64,000 nt of DNA from Escallonia rubra (taxonomy: Eukaryota; Streptophyta; Magnoliopsida; Escalloniales; Escalloniaceae): assembly GCA_033065855.1 (NCBI GenBank), contig JAVXUO010000684.1, positions 248,001 through 312,000 on the forward strand, in the 5' to 3' direction. Positions 54,101-64,000 of this stretch are shown here, piece after piece. Numbering within the stretch: the first letter of the stretch is position 1; every line of letters starts with the position of its first letter. Below the pieces are notes generated by a model. The model ran no database searches. It was not told the DNA's origin and saw only the letters and a list, made by a program, of their open reading frames with translations. The translations under genes and the position numbers were made by a program.

Positions 54101-56819
54101 TAAGAAGTTAACATCCACCATAATAAAGATAGAAGGTATTGTTATAATACCAAATAAGAAAATGTGATAATGATAATGAAATCAATAACAATGACTACTT
54201 ATAACTACCGCAACAATAATATCATAACAATTGACAGTCACTGCGCTAATGATGATGAAGATGAGAATGTCAGTAAAGTTTGATTATCAGAATTACAAGA
54301 GAACAAGAGAAAGTCACTAGTCATTCCAAATGGAAATAGAAGCACCTTATCGCGTGGTTGAGACTTCAGCCAACTACCGATATATAGATCCGTTCTGCCT
54401 TGAGTCTCCTTTCTCATTGGTATTGGATACTATTGGGAAAAAATGAAGGTGAGTAGCAAATCCATGGTGAGAAAACATAAACAAGCAGTGTAAGAATGGT
54501 AAACAGAGAAGAACAGCAAAAAGTGAACCTAAAAACGATATCTCAAAAAGGTGCTTGAAGTTACTGTTAATGTTTTTGTCTTAGTACTTAGAGATTCGCT
54601 CCTGATATTTTCATGTACTTAACTTTAAAAGCTCAAAAATTTGAGCAGTTTGAGCTTCATTACCAGCAAATACACAGAAACAGTTTCAGAGATACAAAGC
54701 AATCAGTAAACGACGAAAGTATCGAGAAATTAAAACTACATCAGAGAGATGGACCTGGAATATTTCCATAGAAAGAGGAATGCAAAAATGACTCCTAAGC
54801 TATAAGCAAAATTCTAGTATTCCTATTCTGTATCTTTTACGTTTATTTTTTATCGACATGTAACTTCAAATGGTTGCTGAGGTATCAAATATACCATACA
54901 AGACACCACAGTTATGCCAATTCAAAATAAAGTCTTAAACAATGTGCTTGACACCAATGGCTCAATGTTATTGTACAGCAGGAGTCAGTTTATTTTATTC
55001 TTAAAGTGTATCTAATTTGTTGCCAGATTACCTGCAAATGCTTCAAAATTCTATTGACAAGACAAAGAACTAGATAGAGATACTGAAAACAATCTATCTA
55101 TCGTAAGTAGGAAGAGATGGAGGGAATAAGTCGTTTAGAAAATAGACCAGTAAAGAAGGATTTTGCAATCAGACGACCCGAGAGAGTTAGCTGCTTGTAT
55201 GGTTACAGATAACTTTCCAATGATTTTGCATATTGCATATCTGTTGTAATCTTAATACATGCAAGCCAAACACAAAGGTAAATCAATGTGCCTTGCGCTT
55301 CAGTTCCAATTCAACTTATCTATGTTCGGACACACTTGTGGAACAACAAGAACTAGTAAAACTGGAATGGTGGAAATGAGCTTACAGCCTCCGCGGTGTC
55401 TATAGCATTAATTCCCTGCTCAAAAGCATAAACGAGCATTTCGTGGGCCTCTTTCTCAGTATTCTGCTCCCCAAATGTCATCTGGAATATTTTAGAGTGA
55501 ATCCATTAGCAAAAGTATCAGCTTTCAGTTGTACATCTGAAATTACAAGGATCGGCATTTAGAAGTTAAGAGACAGAGGCGGTCAACACTGTCAAGTAGG
55601 AATCTGAACTATTCAGTGCAGCCAATTTATTAAAGGAAAGGAATTATATGGTACGAATTTAGTAATTTGATGAAATCACAAGTGTTGCATGCTTTCAATG
55701 GTTAATCTAATCTCCTGACTAACTAAATTGATGTTCACGTATTCACATGTAATTTTCTTGATAGGTACAAAATTGCAGAGGCATCTTGGTTTTCTGGGAA
55801 ACTCGACGTAAAACCTAATTAAAGGCTCTGATGTAAAATCTCTAGTATTTGTAAAAATTCATACCTCAGAGCCATATACTGATTTGTAAATTTTGTCCCC
55901 TCCAACTTTATGCAATTTTCTAGGATAGAAATCGCGCATAGACGTTGATATGAACCCAAAAAGTAATTACAACCTCAGTTTCATTAAATTTTTCACATTT
56001 GACTATTTGCAAAGTCCTATTTAGTACATGTAATATATGAGTTTACTCATTTACCGCTGCTTGACTTGCCAAACGATGCTTACCTCATCTATGATTTCCA
56101 TTCACGTTAAACTAAAGATGCACAAGTACGAAAATCTATCCTAGGATATTGCAAAGAGTCCAAAGGCAAAATCCAATGAAATGAAGGAAGTAGCGATTGA
56201 ATAATAGAAGTGATGACTAAGTTTCCGTCATGCCACCATACTATTCTAGTAATTCGCATAATACGCAATAAGTCAGAGGTGCTCTACATACTTTCAACTC
56301 GTGCAAATACTTGTTCATCATTTTAACAGGACTTGCTATCGCGAAACTTCGACTTCCAAAGAAAAGGCAAAATCTTATCGACACATAATCTGCTTCCAGC
56401 AAGATACACACTGACACCGTACTCCCTCCGTCCCCTTGAGTTTCTCCGTTTGACTTCTTGTCAAATTGTACGATAGATTACGGTAAGTGCAGACATTAAA
56501 ATTGGACATTTCACGAATTGCAAGAAGTAATATCGAAGGTCGAGTAAACAAAATTAGACTCGCGCCAAAGCAAAGCACTTACAGTGCCGAGCGTAATCTC
56601 ACTTAGTACGAGGTCGGAGTCTCCGAGTTTCCGGTACTCCAGCGCGCTCGCCGGGCCGCGCTGTGCACGGACGGTGGTTGTCTTGTTCGAGGTCGACGTC
56701 GACGTCGAGGACGGGGAGAACCCCCATTCGAGGCGGCGCGTGGAGATACGGCAAGAAGGAGTGCGAGTAATCGTAATGCAGGACAAGGGCGCCCTCAAGG
56801 GTGACGACGTCGACGCCAT
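48198..56819 (-). CDS. Aldo/keto reductase, Tas-type, chloroplast-targeted; 8 exons
   Basis: The exons (minus strand) are 56819-56583, 55481-55386, 54429-54346, 53236-53076, 52961-52844, 52377-52242, 48954-48776 and 48437-48198. All introns start GT and end AG, phases agree, and the joined frame is 416 aa with no stop. The family is the plant homologue of bacterial Tas (Arabidopsis At1g04420 type). These are NAD(P)-linked oxidoreductases with a TIM-barrel; the physiological substrate is not known. The first 55 or so residues are Ser/Thr/Arg-rich with few acids, like a chloroplast transit peptide. The mature part starts LEYRKLGDSDLVLSEITLGT. The catalytic tetrad is intact: Asp107 (IDTAEA), Tyr112, Lys145 (LATK), His192 (LQIHW). 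Later family motifs are GVSNETSYGV, SIQNNYSLL, GGSLSGKY and SIIGATSVEQLKEDIDAF. One oddity is ADSPLAGG, where I expect AYSPLGGG. Intron 6 is 3.3 kb and holds a MITE and a minisatellite. Confidence 0.95.
50361..51092. mobile_element. MITE-like element in intron 6 of the reductase gene
   Basis: Inverted ends GGCTGTGTTTCGCGC (left) and GGGTGTGTTTGGCGCG (right, read inward) enclose about 730 bp. A GGCGGC/GGTGGG-rich core lies at 50740-50940. A shared 'ggataaggat/atccgg' subterminal pattern supports one element. GAG flanks both sides but could be coincidental. No transposase frame is present. The family could be Harbinger or hAT-related; I cannot decide. Confidence 0.6.
51125..51350. repeat. 49-bp minisatellite in intron 6 of the reductase gene
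   Basis: The unit 'ccgagggcttaatgactttag' then 'ctctaagagctattttcttgagaaacc' begins near 51196, 51245, 51294 and 51342 (spacing 49, 49, 48), with a longer first copy from 51125. Each unit contains the palindrome-rich AGCTCT...AGAGCT. The copies differ by several substitutions. Confidence 0.85.
53488..53880. other. Intronic open frame without support
   Basis: A 119-codon + strand frame lies wholly within intron 3 of the reductase (53237-54345), antisense to it. Composition is Lys/Ser-rich and there is no recognisable domain. Downstream (53960-54240) the intron is rich in AAT/ACA triplets. I regard the frame as chance. Confidence 0.4.
56422..56520. mobile_element. One end of a Stowaway-like MITE in intron 1 of the reductase gene
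   Basis: CTCCCTCCGTCCCCTTGAG follows TA at 56420-56421, the standard terminus of plant mariner-derived MITEs, as at 15699. No inverted partner (GGACGGAGGGAG) was found nearby, so this is a truncated copy and its right end is uncertain. Confidence 0.6.
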
Positions 56820-56906
56820 GACTTTCTGGGCTGTATCGCTCAGTGGCTCGGTTCAAAAGGATGAAGACAAATCATTTCTGACGGACAAAGCAGCAGACGA
56901 CGTGGA

Positions 56907-56916
56907 TATATTTATA
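56907..56916 (-). promoter_or_regulatory. TATA box of the aldo/keto reductase gene
   Basis: TATAAATATA on the minus strand, 88 bp upstream of the start codon at 56819. A CCACGTCG motif (an ACGT core, 56898-56905) lies immediately downstream of it, inside the likely transcribed leader. Confidence 0.6.
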
Positions 56917-57108
56917 GCCTACGGTGCAAAAATGAGGCTCGTCGTTAATAATGTAAAAAAGACTTCAACCTATGAGAGGGATGACTCATCCTTTGTCTCG
57001 TTAGATCACGCTCGTTCGTTACGCTATCTTATCGGTGTTGTAATAATTTTTTTTGTGACTAATGTTGCATGATAATTAGGTGCGGAAAGCCAATTTAGAA
57101 AGAAAAAA

Positions 57109-57652
57109 GGGCTCTGTTTTGGCTACGTACCTCTCATCGTTCTTATTTTTGTTTTTATTTTTACTTTTATGGTATTTGTTCATGTATCTACGGTAACCAC
57201 TACTTAATACATTATATATTTATATAATCTTTTTAATATTGTATTGTAAAAGTTTTTGCGATAATTTTAGAAAATGAATCACCATGTGAAGTGCTTTTAA
57301 AAGTAGAGTGCGATGGCGGAGGGTGTTGGGAGGAAAATGAGACGAGTTGGTGGTATGGCAGACATGGGATCAAGTGGTGGTGGCGGAAAATATGGGATAA
57401 GATGATGGTTGGGCATTGGTGATGGTGGTGGCGATGAAAAATTGGATGGTGGTGGATGGCGATGGTTGTCGGTGGGTGGTGGCTATGGGGTAAATGGGTA
57501 ATGGTAATGTGGGTGGGTGGCGGTAATAAAGGGACAAGGTATGTAGGCAGTGGATGATGATAAGGATGTTTGCAAATGATTTTCATTGTTCTCAAACAAT
57601 TGGAGTAGTAAAAAGTCTTTCGTCTTTAACTGAAAACACCCAAACATGCCTC
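57109..57652. mobile_element. Probable Harbinger-like MITE with GGT-rich core
   Basis: The left end GGGCTCTGTTTTGGC and the right end GAGGCATGTTTGGG (read inward) are imperfect inverted termini, and TAA follows on the right. The core (57340-57560) is GGTGGTGG-rich on the + strand. The Pro/His-rich minus-strand frame 57595-57233 is a repeat artefact. It sits just upstream of the reductase promoter. Confidence 0.45.
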
Positions 57653-58498
57653 TAAGATATTTGAAAAACTGACCATCGTTAAGTAGCAGTTTTCAAATAT
57701 GCAAAACCAGAAGCTGTAGCCATACAAAAAGCGAAGATAAAAAAAAAAAAAAAAGTCGATTTTTTTCCCATGCCCTCGATCCAGAGGCGGACCTTCACAT
57801 ATTATTTCAAAAAATTCAGCTTAAAAGAAATACAATACGAAAACATTTATACCAATGTAACCTCAAAAGAGATAATTAAAACTCTAAAACATAATCAAAA
57901 TCAAAGCAATCGCATTAGCAATCAATGTCTAGTGACTGCAGCGTAGTTTGATAACATATATATTATCCCTTTCCAAGATAGGGTTCCCAAACTCTTTTAA
58001 GTCGTTCCAGCTTAATTACCTTAAATTGGAGGGAGCAACGCACACAGAGAATACAACGTAGGTATTCAAAAGTATGTGTATGAGTAAAAAAGTGGACATA
58101 TGCAATTGAATGTGCAAGCACGATGTGAATTCTTAGCACGATAATTTTTTTCATTTGGAGATATTAACCACAAAAATCAAATCAAAGTCAAAGGAACATA
58201 TTCGAATTATTGAGCTAATAATCAAATTCGATTTAAAAACATAGTATGTGAATGTAAAATATGTGAATGTTCTAAGTTCAAAGGTTGCATAGTTATAACA
58301 ATTGTGATATCATTTCATGAGATAACGTTAACTTAAGCACGTGTAGATTCTAGACATTAGTCCAACTCAAACGGGCCAATCATAATAGATATCAAAATAT
58401 ATAAAAGACATATAAGCCATTCGCACCAAATTATCAAAACTTGGCATTTCAAGTGAGATAACTCAATGACTTCCGAAAGTGTGCAATTTTAGACTTGC
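57653..58498. other. AT-rich spacer, no gene recognised
   Basis: An A-run at 57739-57753; otherwise AT-rich DNA with no frame, RNA gene or terminal repeat that I can identify. Confidence 0.45.
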
Positions 58499-60118
58499 TG
58501 TTTGATAAAACTGAAATTTAAGTGCGGAAAAAATTAAGCACTGAATTTGTAAAACTGAAAACTTTAAGCGACTGAATTTTTACTGAAAAATAAGTTAACA
58601 TGTTTGGTAAATCAAAAGCAGATAACTGAAAATTGTTTATTTACAGATTTATCTATTTTACCAAAATTATTCATTTGTTTAAGTACTTTGTAACTTTTTT
58701 TTGGGGGGGGGGGGGGGGGTAAAATCGTGTTGATGGTGGTGGCAGTGACGATGGAGTGGTGGTGGCGGCGGCGACAAAAAACTGTCAATGGTGGCGCTAA
58801 TTGAGCTTGAAGATGTGGTGTTGGTAATTGTGATGATAGCAAAAGGCAGCGACATGGCTGTTAGTGGTTGTAGTGTGGTGAATCTTTAGATAATTTTGGC
58901 GAAAACAGACGTCGAGACAACGACGACGGTATGGTGGAGGTGGCTGTGTCCTTGTGGTGGTGGTGATAGTGACTATGTTATGGTAATTGTGGTGGTGGTA
59001 GCAAAAAGAAATAATGGTTGTGATTGTACTTGTATTGTGGTGGAGACGGTGTTGTCAGCAAATTAATTGAGGCGGCATCGTGGTGGTAATTATTTTTTTT
59101 TATGTAAAAATATGTTAAATAACTTTTTTAACCATCTCACTTAGAATTAAGTGATCAGCATTAAGTAAGTCCACCTGACTTAAAATTTTAGTCTATTTTT
59201 GGTAAGACTTAATTTCTTAAGTGATACAAGATTTAGCGTTATCAAACGCACTTAATTGAAAATCATTGAAAACTTTAAGTTTTAAGTGCTTAATTGTGTT
59301 TGATAAAACTGAAATTTAAGTGCTGAAAAGGTTAAGCACTGAATTTGTAAAACTGAAAACTTTAAGCGACTGAATTTTTACTGAAAAATAAGTTAACATG
59401 TTTGGTAAATCAAAAGCAGATAACTGAAAATTGTTTATTTCCAAATTTATCCATTTTACCAAAATTATTCATTTGTTTAAGTACTTTGTAAAAAATGTTT
59501 TTTTTTTTTTTTTGGGATCGGGGGCTAAAATCGTGTTGATGGTGGTGGTGCTGGAAGTGACGATGGAGTGTGGTGGCGGTGGCGACAAAAAACTGTCAAT
59601 GGTGGCGGTAATTGAGTATGAAGACGTGGTGTTGGTTATTGTGATAATAGTGAAAGGCGGCGACATGGCGGTCAATGGTTGTAGTGTGGTAGATCTTTAG
59701 ACGATTTTGGCGAAAACAGACATAGTGACAACATCAACGGTATGGTGGAGTTGGCGGTGTCGGTGGTGGTGGTAATAGTGACTATGTCATGGTAATTGTG
59801 GTGGTGGTAACAAAAGGAAATAATAGTTGTGGTGGTACTTGTATTGTGGTGGAAACGGTGTTGTCAGCAAATTAATTGAGGCGGCATCGTGGTGGTAATT
59901 ATTTTTTTTTAATGTAAAAATATGTTCAATAACTTTTTTAAACATCTCACTTTGAATTAAGTGATCAGTATTAAGTAAGTCCATCTGACTTAAAATTTTA
60001 GTTTATTTTTAGTAGGACTTAATTTTTTAAATGATACAAGATTTAGCGTTATCAAACGCACTTAATTAAAAATCATTGAAAACTTTAAGTTTTAAGTGCT
60101 TAATTACGTTATCAAACA
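58499..60118. mobile_element. Head-to-tail dimer of an 800-bp MITE-like element
   Basis: Unit 1 (58499-59296) and unit 2 (59297-60118) are direct repeats offset by 798 bp. Both start tgtttgataaaactgaaatt, then have 'gacttaagc...acatgtttggtaaatc', a T/G homopolymer, a GGTGGT-rich core, and end 'tttaagttttaagtgcttaatt'. The outer right end, acgttatcaaacacactta, is an inverted match to the left end (tgtttgataa), so these look like termini of a cut-and-paste element. Unit 1 has an uninterrupted run of about 17 G (58703-58719) where unit 2 has a T-run and GGGATCGGGGG. No transposase is present; superfamily uncertain (hAT-like ends). Confidence 0.75.
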
Positions 60119-62133
60119 CACTTAGTCTCTAAATTAATTTTGTCACTGATATAATTCTTTAACTTCATGCCGTGTGCCGTCGAAATCCTTTTCTCCATTC
60201 CGGTCAGAAATTCTCTTTTATGGGGCCACAGCCAGGTCACAAAAGTTTTTTCCAACCCTGTCTGTTGCCTAACATTTCTAGCCGCTGCCTCCCTTCTGAT
60301 ACAACGAAGCTCACCGGTATCCATGGAGCTCATCATCATCCCGTTGCACGGATCACAGCCGAGGCTACCGCACTTCCGTTATCAACTCGCCCCCTCCCTT
60401 CCACCGTGAAGTCGTCGCCTCTTTCCACTATGCGGTTGCCAAACCGTGGCATCACCAGCAAGCTTCATGGATCCTGGTGTCATTGCTGTGGCCGAGCGCC
60501 GCCCCTTTCATGTCATACACTGTCTCCCCCTATAGTCCTGAGAATCCTACTGATTCTCTTCATCTCTCGGTTCATTGCATCCCACCGATTAGCGGTCTGA
60601 CTTTACTCAGTTGATGGTGATGCTAAGGTAATGCTATGGTCATGGTGAGAATCGGTGGTTTATGAGAATGCGCTCCTTACATCGGTCACTACTCAAGTTT
60701 AGTATTGATAAATGAGAATCGGTGGTGCGACGTGGTGGTGGTGTTGGTGGGTTACTGCAGTGGCAGTTGCGGTGGTAATGTTGGGTGGCAGTAGCGATGA
60801 TCTTGGCCGTGATTTTGAAGGTCCTGTTGGCGGTGGCAAAGGTGGCAGTGGCGGCGGTGTTGGTGGTTGGGTATTGTGGGAATGGTAGTGGCGGCACGAC
60901 GTGCTATCCTTCAGACGATGGTGGCGGCAACATCATTTTTGGTGCCATCGATGAGCGTAGTGATGGCGAGACTCGAGATACCGATGTTAAAGGCAAGAGA
61001 TGGCGGAGGGGAAGCAATTAAGATTCTAGTACCAACGGCGGTGTTCCAATTAGAAGACAGTGAGATTAAAGTCTATAAAAGGATATCTTTTACCTTTAGT
61101 TCTAATGGCACGGCTTTCTATTTTAAGGGGAATCATGTCCTAAAAAAGAAAGGTTTCCAAATTTCTCCTAAAAATTTTCAAAGACAGCTTTGGAAATGTA
61201 GGACAAGGAGCCAGAAAAGACTTTTGTACCCCTGCTGTGGGGTCACAACAGAGAGTTCTCTTTCTAAACTGGATAAAAGGACTTTGAGAGTAAACCACAT
61301 GAAATTGAAGGACTATAGCGGCAAAAAAAAAATATATAGTTGAGACGTGTATAGTTCAAAGATCATATGAACTTTTTCGTCAAAATCTTTACGCCACAGA
61401 ATTTCAACTTGAGGTATTGTTAGATAGTTTGACCAATGACCGGTAAAGTATCTTGCCGTAAGGAGTAGAATTTGAGATCTACTATCGCCTACATCATGAA
61501 TCTGAGAGTTGTGGTATTACGGGAAGGTGGACTCCATCTACCAAGCTAGCTTTTCAGGTAGTGTGCCTCATCTCTTGACTCCGACACGACCAAACGTTAC
61601 AGCTCCCGGTGCAGATTTCTGACTACCCTAACGTTAGATTAATGATGTGCCGCTTCCTTAACATCACTGCCTCATTTAAGAAGGATGGCATGGAATTTCA
61701 GTCACGAAATCGTTCAAGCTACTGCATATGACATTTTCTGTTTCGTATGCCACATTTTTTGTTTTTCTAGTGCATTACCATTTTCTAACAAAAAGAAAGA
61801 AAGGGGGAAACAAAAAAAAGGAAGTTTTCTAACTTCACCAATCAGCAAAACCTTTTTTATAGTAGCAAATACTGTAGTAAACAATGCTTCAAAGTTCTTC
61901 TGTCAACTTTCTTGGACAAACCAAAGTTGGCGACTTTGTCTGCTAGATAAGTACTGATTCTTGGTACATATCGTATGAGCGATTCGTGCAGAATTGAACT
62001 AACAATTTTGCTAGCTAGACGGTGTCTTGCCTCAGTAGCAGCTGGGTCTACAACCCACAGCTGAGAGCTGGACCGCCATTAGGGAGGAGCCTCACCCGTA
62101 TCTTTTTTCATTTTGGCCTGCAAACAAAAAGAA
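60119..62133. other. Region without a recognised gene
   Basis: A 142-codon frame (60172-60600 +) and a 158-codon frame (60867-61343 +) have no recognisable domains. 60720-60990 is GGT/GGC-rich like the MITE cores nearby. 61340-62130 is AT-rich. I see no supported gene. Confidence 0.4.
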
Positions 62134-62142
62134 TATATATGT

Positions 62143-63244
62143 GGGTTAATTTTACGCTACACCCTGTACTTAGGGTCAGTCAGCACCAGGGTTTTAAAAT
62201 TGGCACCCAACACCAAATGACAGTCAAACTATCTGTTGACTAGACGGCTGTTAGTTTTTCAGGGGCAAAATGGGATTATTGAGCGGTCAGAGCAACTCTT
62301 GAGTGGTCAGAGCAATGGCCGCAATCACCACCTCACTCTACTCCGTTCATTCACTCTTTATCTCCCTATCCCTCGTCTGCACCCTTTCACTCTCCCTCTT
62401 CTTCCTCTCCTACAGGCCCCACCCACCTTTTGTTTTCCAAAACACCTCTCACTCCCCCACAAATTCCATCGCCGACATCGGGGTCAAATCGCCGACATCT
62501 GGGTCAAATCGCCAAAATGCAGCTTGGTATGGCCAAGGGGATGTTTGACCGTCAGATCAACCCTCGCCGACTCTAAACTGGGTACCCAACAGATCAACCC
62601 TCGCCGACATCTGGGTCAAATCGCCGGCGGTCTCGATACCAGTCTTCAGATCGCCACTGGGGTACCCGGCAAAAACCGTCCCATTCCCTACCAGACCTGG
62701 AACACTTGACCCGTCTGCGAGAACGACATTGGAAGTGAATACCGAGTACTCGTCGTGCTGGAACCCGACGAAGACCCGCCAGGATTTTAGCTCCTCGAGG
62801 CCGTTGTTGAGCACAGTGAGGGTGGACTCGAACCGGTATGGCTGGGCCTTGGGGTCGGACCTCAGGTCCGGGGGGATCTTGGATCCGGACGTGTGGGCGT
62901 AGGAGAGGAAAATGCCGTTGCAGGCGTCGGAGGCCGGGGCCGGAGCCTGGGCCGCTGTCGCGTTCTGGGCCTTCTTCCTGGGTTGTCCATCGTTCTAGCG
63001 TACTTTATGCAAGAAGGTCCACAGTAGCAGCCATGACATTTTCCCATTTTAGTCATTGAGTTGCTTGATAAGACCTTTTTGCCCCTAAAAAACTAATAGT
63101 CGTTTGGTCAACATATATTTTGACCGTCATTTGGTGATGAAAGTCAAGATTTTTGAATTGTTTGGTGTTGGGTGCCAATTTTAAAATCCTGGGGTGCTGG
63201 GTGCAACTGACCCCTAAGTACAGGGTGTAGCGTAAAATTAACCC
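62143..63244. mobile_element. Pack-MULE-like element carrying a COBRA-like gene fragment
   Basis: This 1102-bp element has long inverted termini (about 130-190 bp) starting GGGTTAATTTTACGCTACAC at each end. It is flanked by the exact 9-bp duplication TATATATGT (62134-62142 and 63245-63253), the hallmark length for Mutator-like elements. The interior is GC-rich and encodes, on the minus strand, part of a COBRA-like protein. No transposase is present. Capture of host gene pieces by such elements is known as Pack-MULE formation. A related single terminus lies at 7350. Confidence 0.92.
62557..62997 (-). pseudogene. COBRA-like protein fragment captured in the MULE
   Basis: An open frame of about 146 codons without an in-frame ATG at its start (a TAG precedes it at about 62998-63000). 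It reads [84 protein letters not shown] and [16 protein letters not shown], then stops. This is the N-terminal extra domain found in the COBL7-11 subgroup of COBRA-like proteins, which are GPI-anchored wall proteins involved in cellulose deposition. The cellulose-binding and CCVS regions and the GPI signal are missing. The frame is fully open and GC-rich, unlike its surroundings, suggesting recent capture. The GDLTQM-coding segment is repeated twice more at about 62471-62510, probably from internal duplication. Confidence 0.85.
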
Positions 63245-63253
63245 TATATATGT

Positions 63254-64000
63254 AGCATTTGCTTGACAAATCATTTTCTAATAGTCAGATGTGTGGTGAA
63301 TGGTAACTCTAAGTCGTTAATCTGGGTGATAGAGGTACTTATTATGCATTTTGCTGAGTTTTCATATTTTGAACGTTTAATAGGTTCAATGATCATATTC
63401 GTACGTTGTGGAAAGGCCACACTTCTGCTAAGAAGAAGTCATTTTTACAAGTAGCAAAAATGGTATATTTTCTTAAAAAGGGGAGTAATTACACGCAGAG
63501 TTGCCCATCTTAAACCGGAGAATGATTTCGTAGAGTATAAATGAGTAAAGAGCTAATCATGAGGCAGCAGTTGTTCCAGATGTTGGTTTTGTTTAGTCCA
63601 AACTTCTAGACAGAGAGAGAGAGCCATTAACACATTGAAGATCCACCAAACCCTTATTATCGACACATGCCCTTATGTGGCAGAGAATCGACCAACAATA
63701 GGATAAGTTCAGGCCGACAATAATACAAAACAATTGTTTTACAATCGAACCACATGCTTCGCTGAAAATGTTTCCTGCGACGTACGCACTTCATATGGTA
63801 TAGGCATATTAAGTTTACTGCTGGAGATGGTGAGTCTTCATTGCTGTGGTGACTTTAACAAGAGCGTCCATATCGTATTTGGATCCTCGATGCCTTCATT
63901 CAGCTTCTCATATTTAAAAAAGTTCATGTCACCATGTTGTTCTCATTATTGGTGTCAACATGAAGAGTGACAATGAAGCTCTGGTATAGCTCTAAGAGAT
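63254..64000. other. Right edge of the window, no gene recognised
   Basis: AT-rich DNA. The 78-codon frame 63734-63970 (+) has no recognisable domain. No terminal repeat or RNA gene seen. Confidence 0.4.

Noticed and set aside
56584..57072. 162-codon + strand frame over the reductase first exon and promoter
   Set aside because: Antisense shadow of exon 1; no domain.
60172..60600. 142-codon frame near 60 kb
   Set aside because: No recognisable domain; Ser/Pro/His-rich composition; lies beside MITE-like DNA.

Overview
This window is plant nuclear DNA. It has spliced genes with canonical GT-AG introns, a chloroplast-type aldo/keto reductase, a Bet v 1-fold major latex protein, and many plant transposon families. 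The organism is a dicot; the protein style fits an asterid, but I cannot name the species. Gene density is very low. Only two genes look intact: a major latex protein-like gene (29262-30128, + strand, 2 exons, 149 aa) and a chloroplast Tas-type aldo/keto reductase (48198-56819, - strand, 8 exons, 416 aa). Most of the rest is nested, partly decayed mobile DNA.

Layout. 1-9.5 kb: a C/A-rich, G-poor block; a gutted Ty3/gypsy remnant (LTR end at 1671, LTR start at 2624, no gag-pol between); a broken FAR1/MULE transposase (3695-5800); an HSP101/ClpB gene fragment (6939-7249, -); one terminus of a MULE-like family; and a roughly 192-bp degenerate tandem repeat. 9.58-15.35 kb: a complete but pol-less Sirevirus-type Ty1/copia element on the - strand, with 1.44-kb LTRs, a 5-bp target-site duplication, primer binding site, gag ORF, repeated polypurine tracts and CAGTCGACTG palindromes. 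15.7-25.2 kb: a nest of DNA transposons. A mariner/Stowaway-like MITE is split by a Harbinger-like element with a GGT-rich core. That element is in turn split by 7.3 kb ending in a CACTA-type terminus, and the 7.3 kb is bracketed by a 623-bp direct repeat. A 1.9-kb Harbinger-like element and a cytochrome P450 gene fragment lie inside.

25.2-32 kb: mostly unrecognised DNA with a tRNA-derived SINE (15-bp TSD), the latex-protein gene and a Ty3/gypsy gag fragment. 32.0-37.0 kb: a young full-length Ty1/copia element with 406-bp LTRs and one reading frame broken by only three stops. 37.66-42.58 kb: an older, more damaged Ty1/copia element. 43.18-44.57 kb: a solo LTR of the same Sirevirus family. 45.68-46.27 kb: a 5'-truncated LINE with a 13-bp TSD and poly(A). 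48.2-56.8 kb: the aldo/keto reductase, whose introns host MITEs and a 49-bp minisatellite. 57-64 kb: GGT-cored MITE-like elements, a head-to-tail dimer of an 800-bp element, and a Pack-MULE-like element (62143-63244, exact 9-bp TSD) carrying an open COBRA-like gene fragment.

The two host genes show no functional link. No operon, CRISPR array, tRNA or rRNA gene was seen. All family assignments come from motifs recognised by eye; no database search was run.
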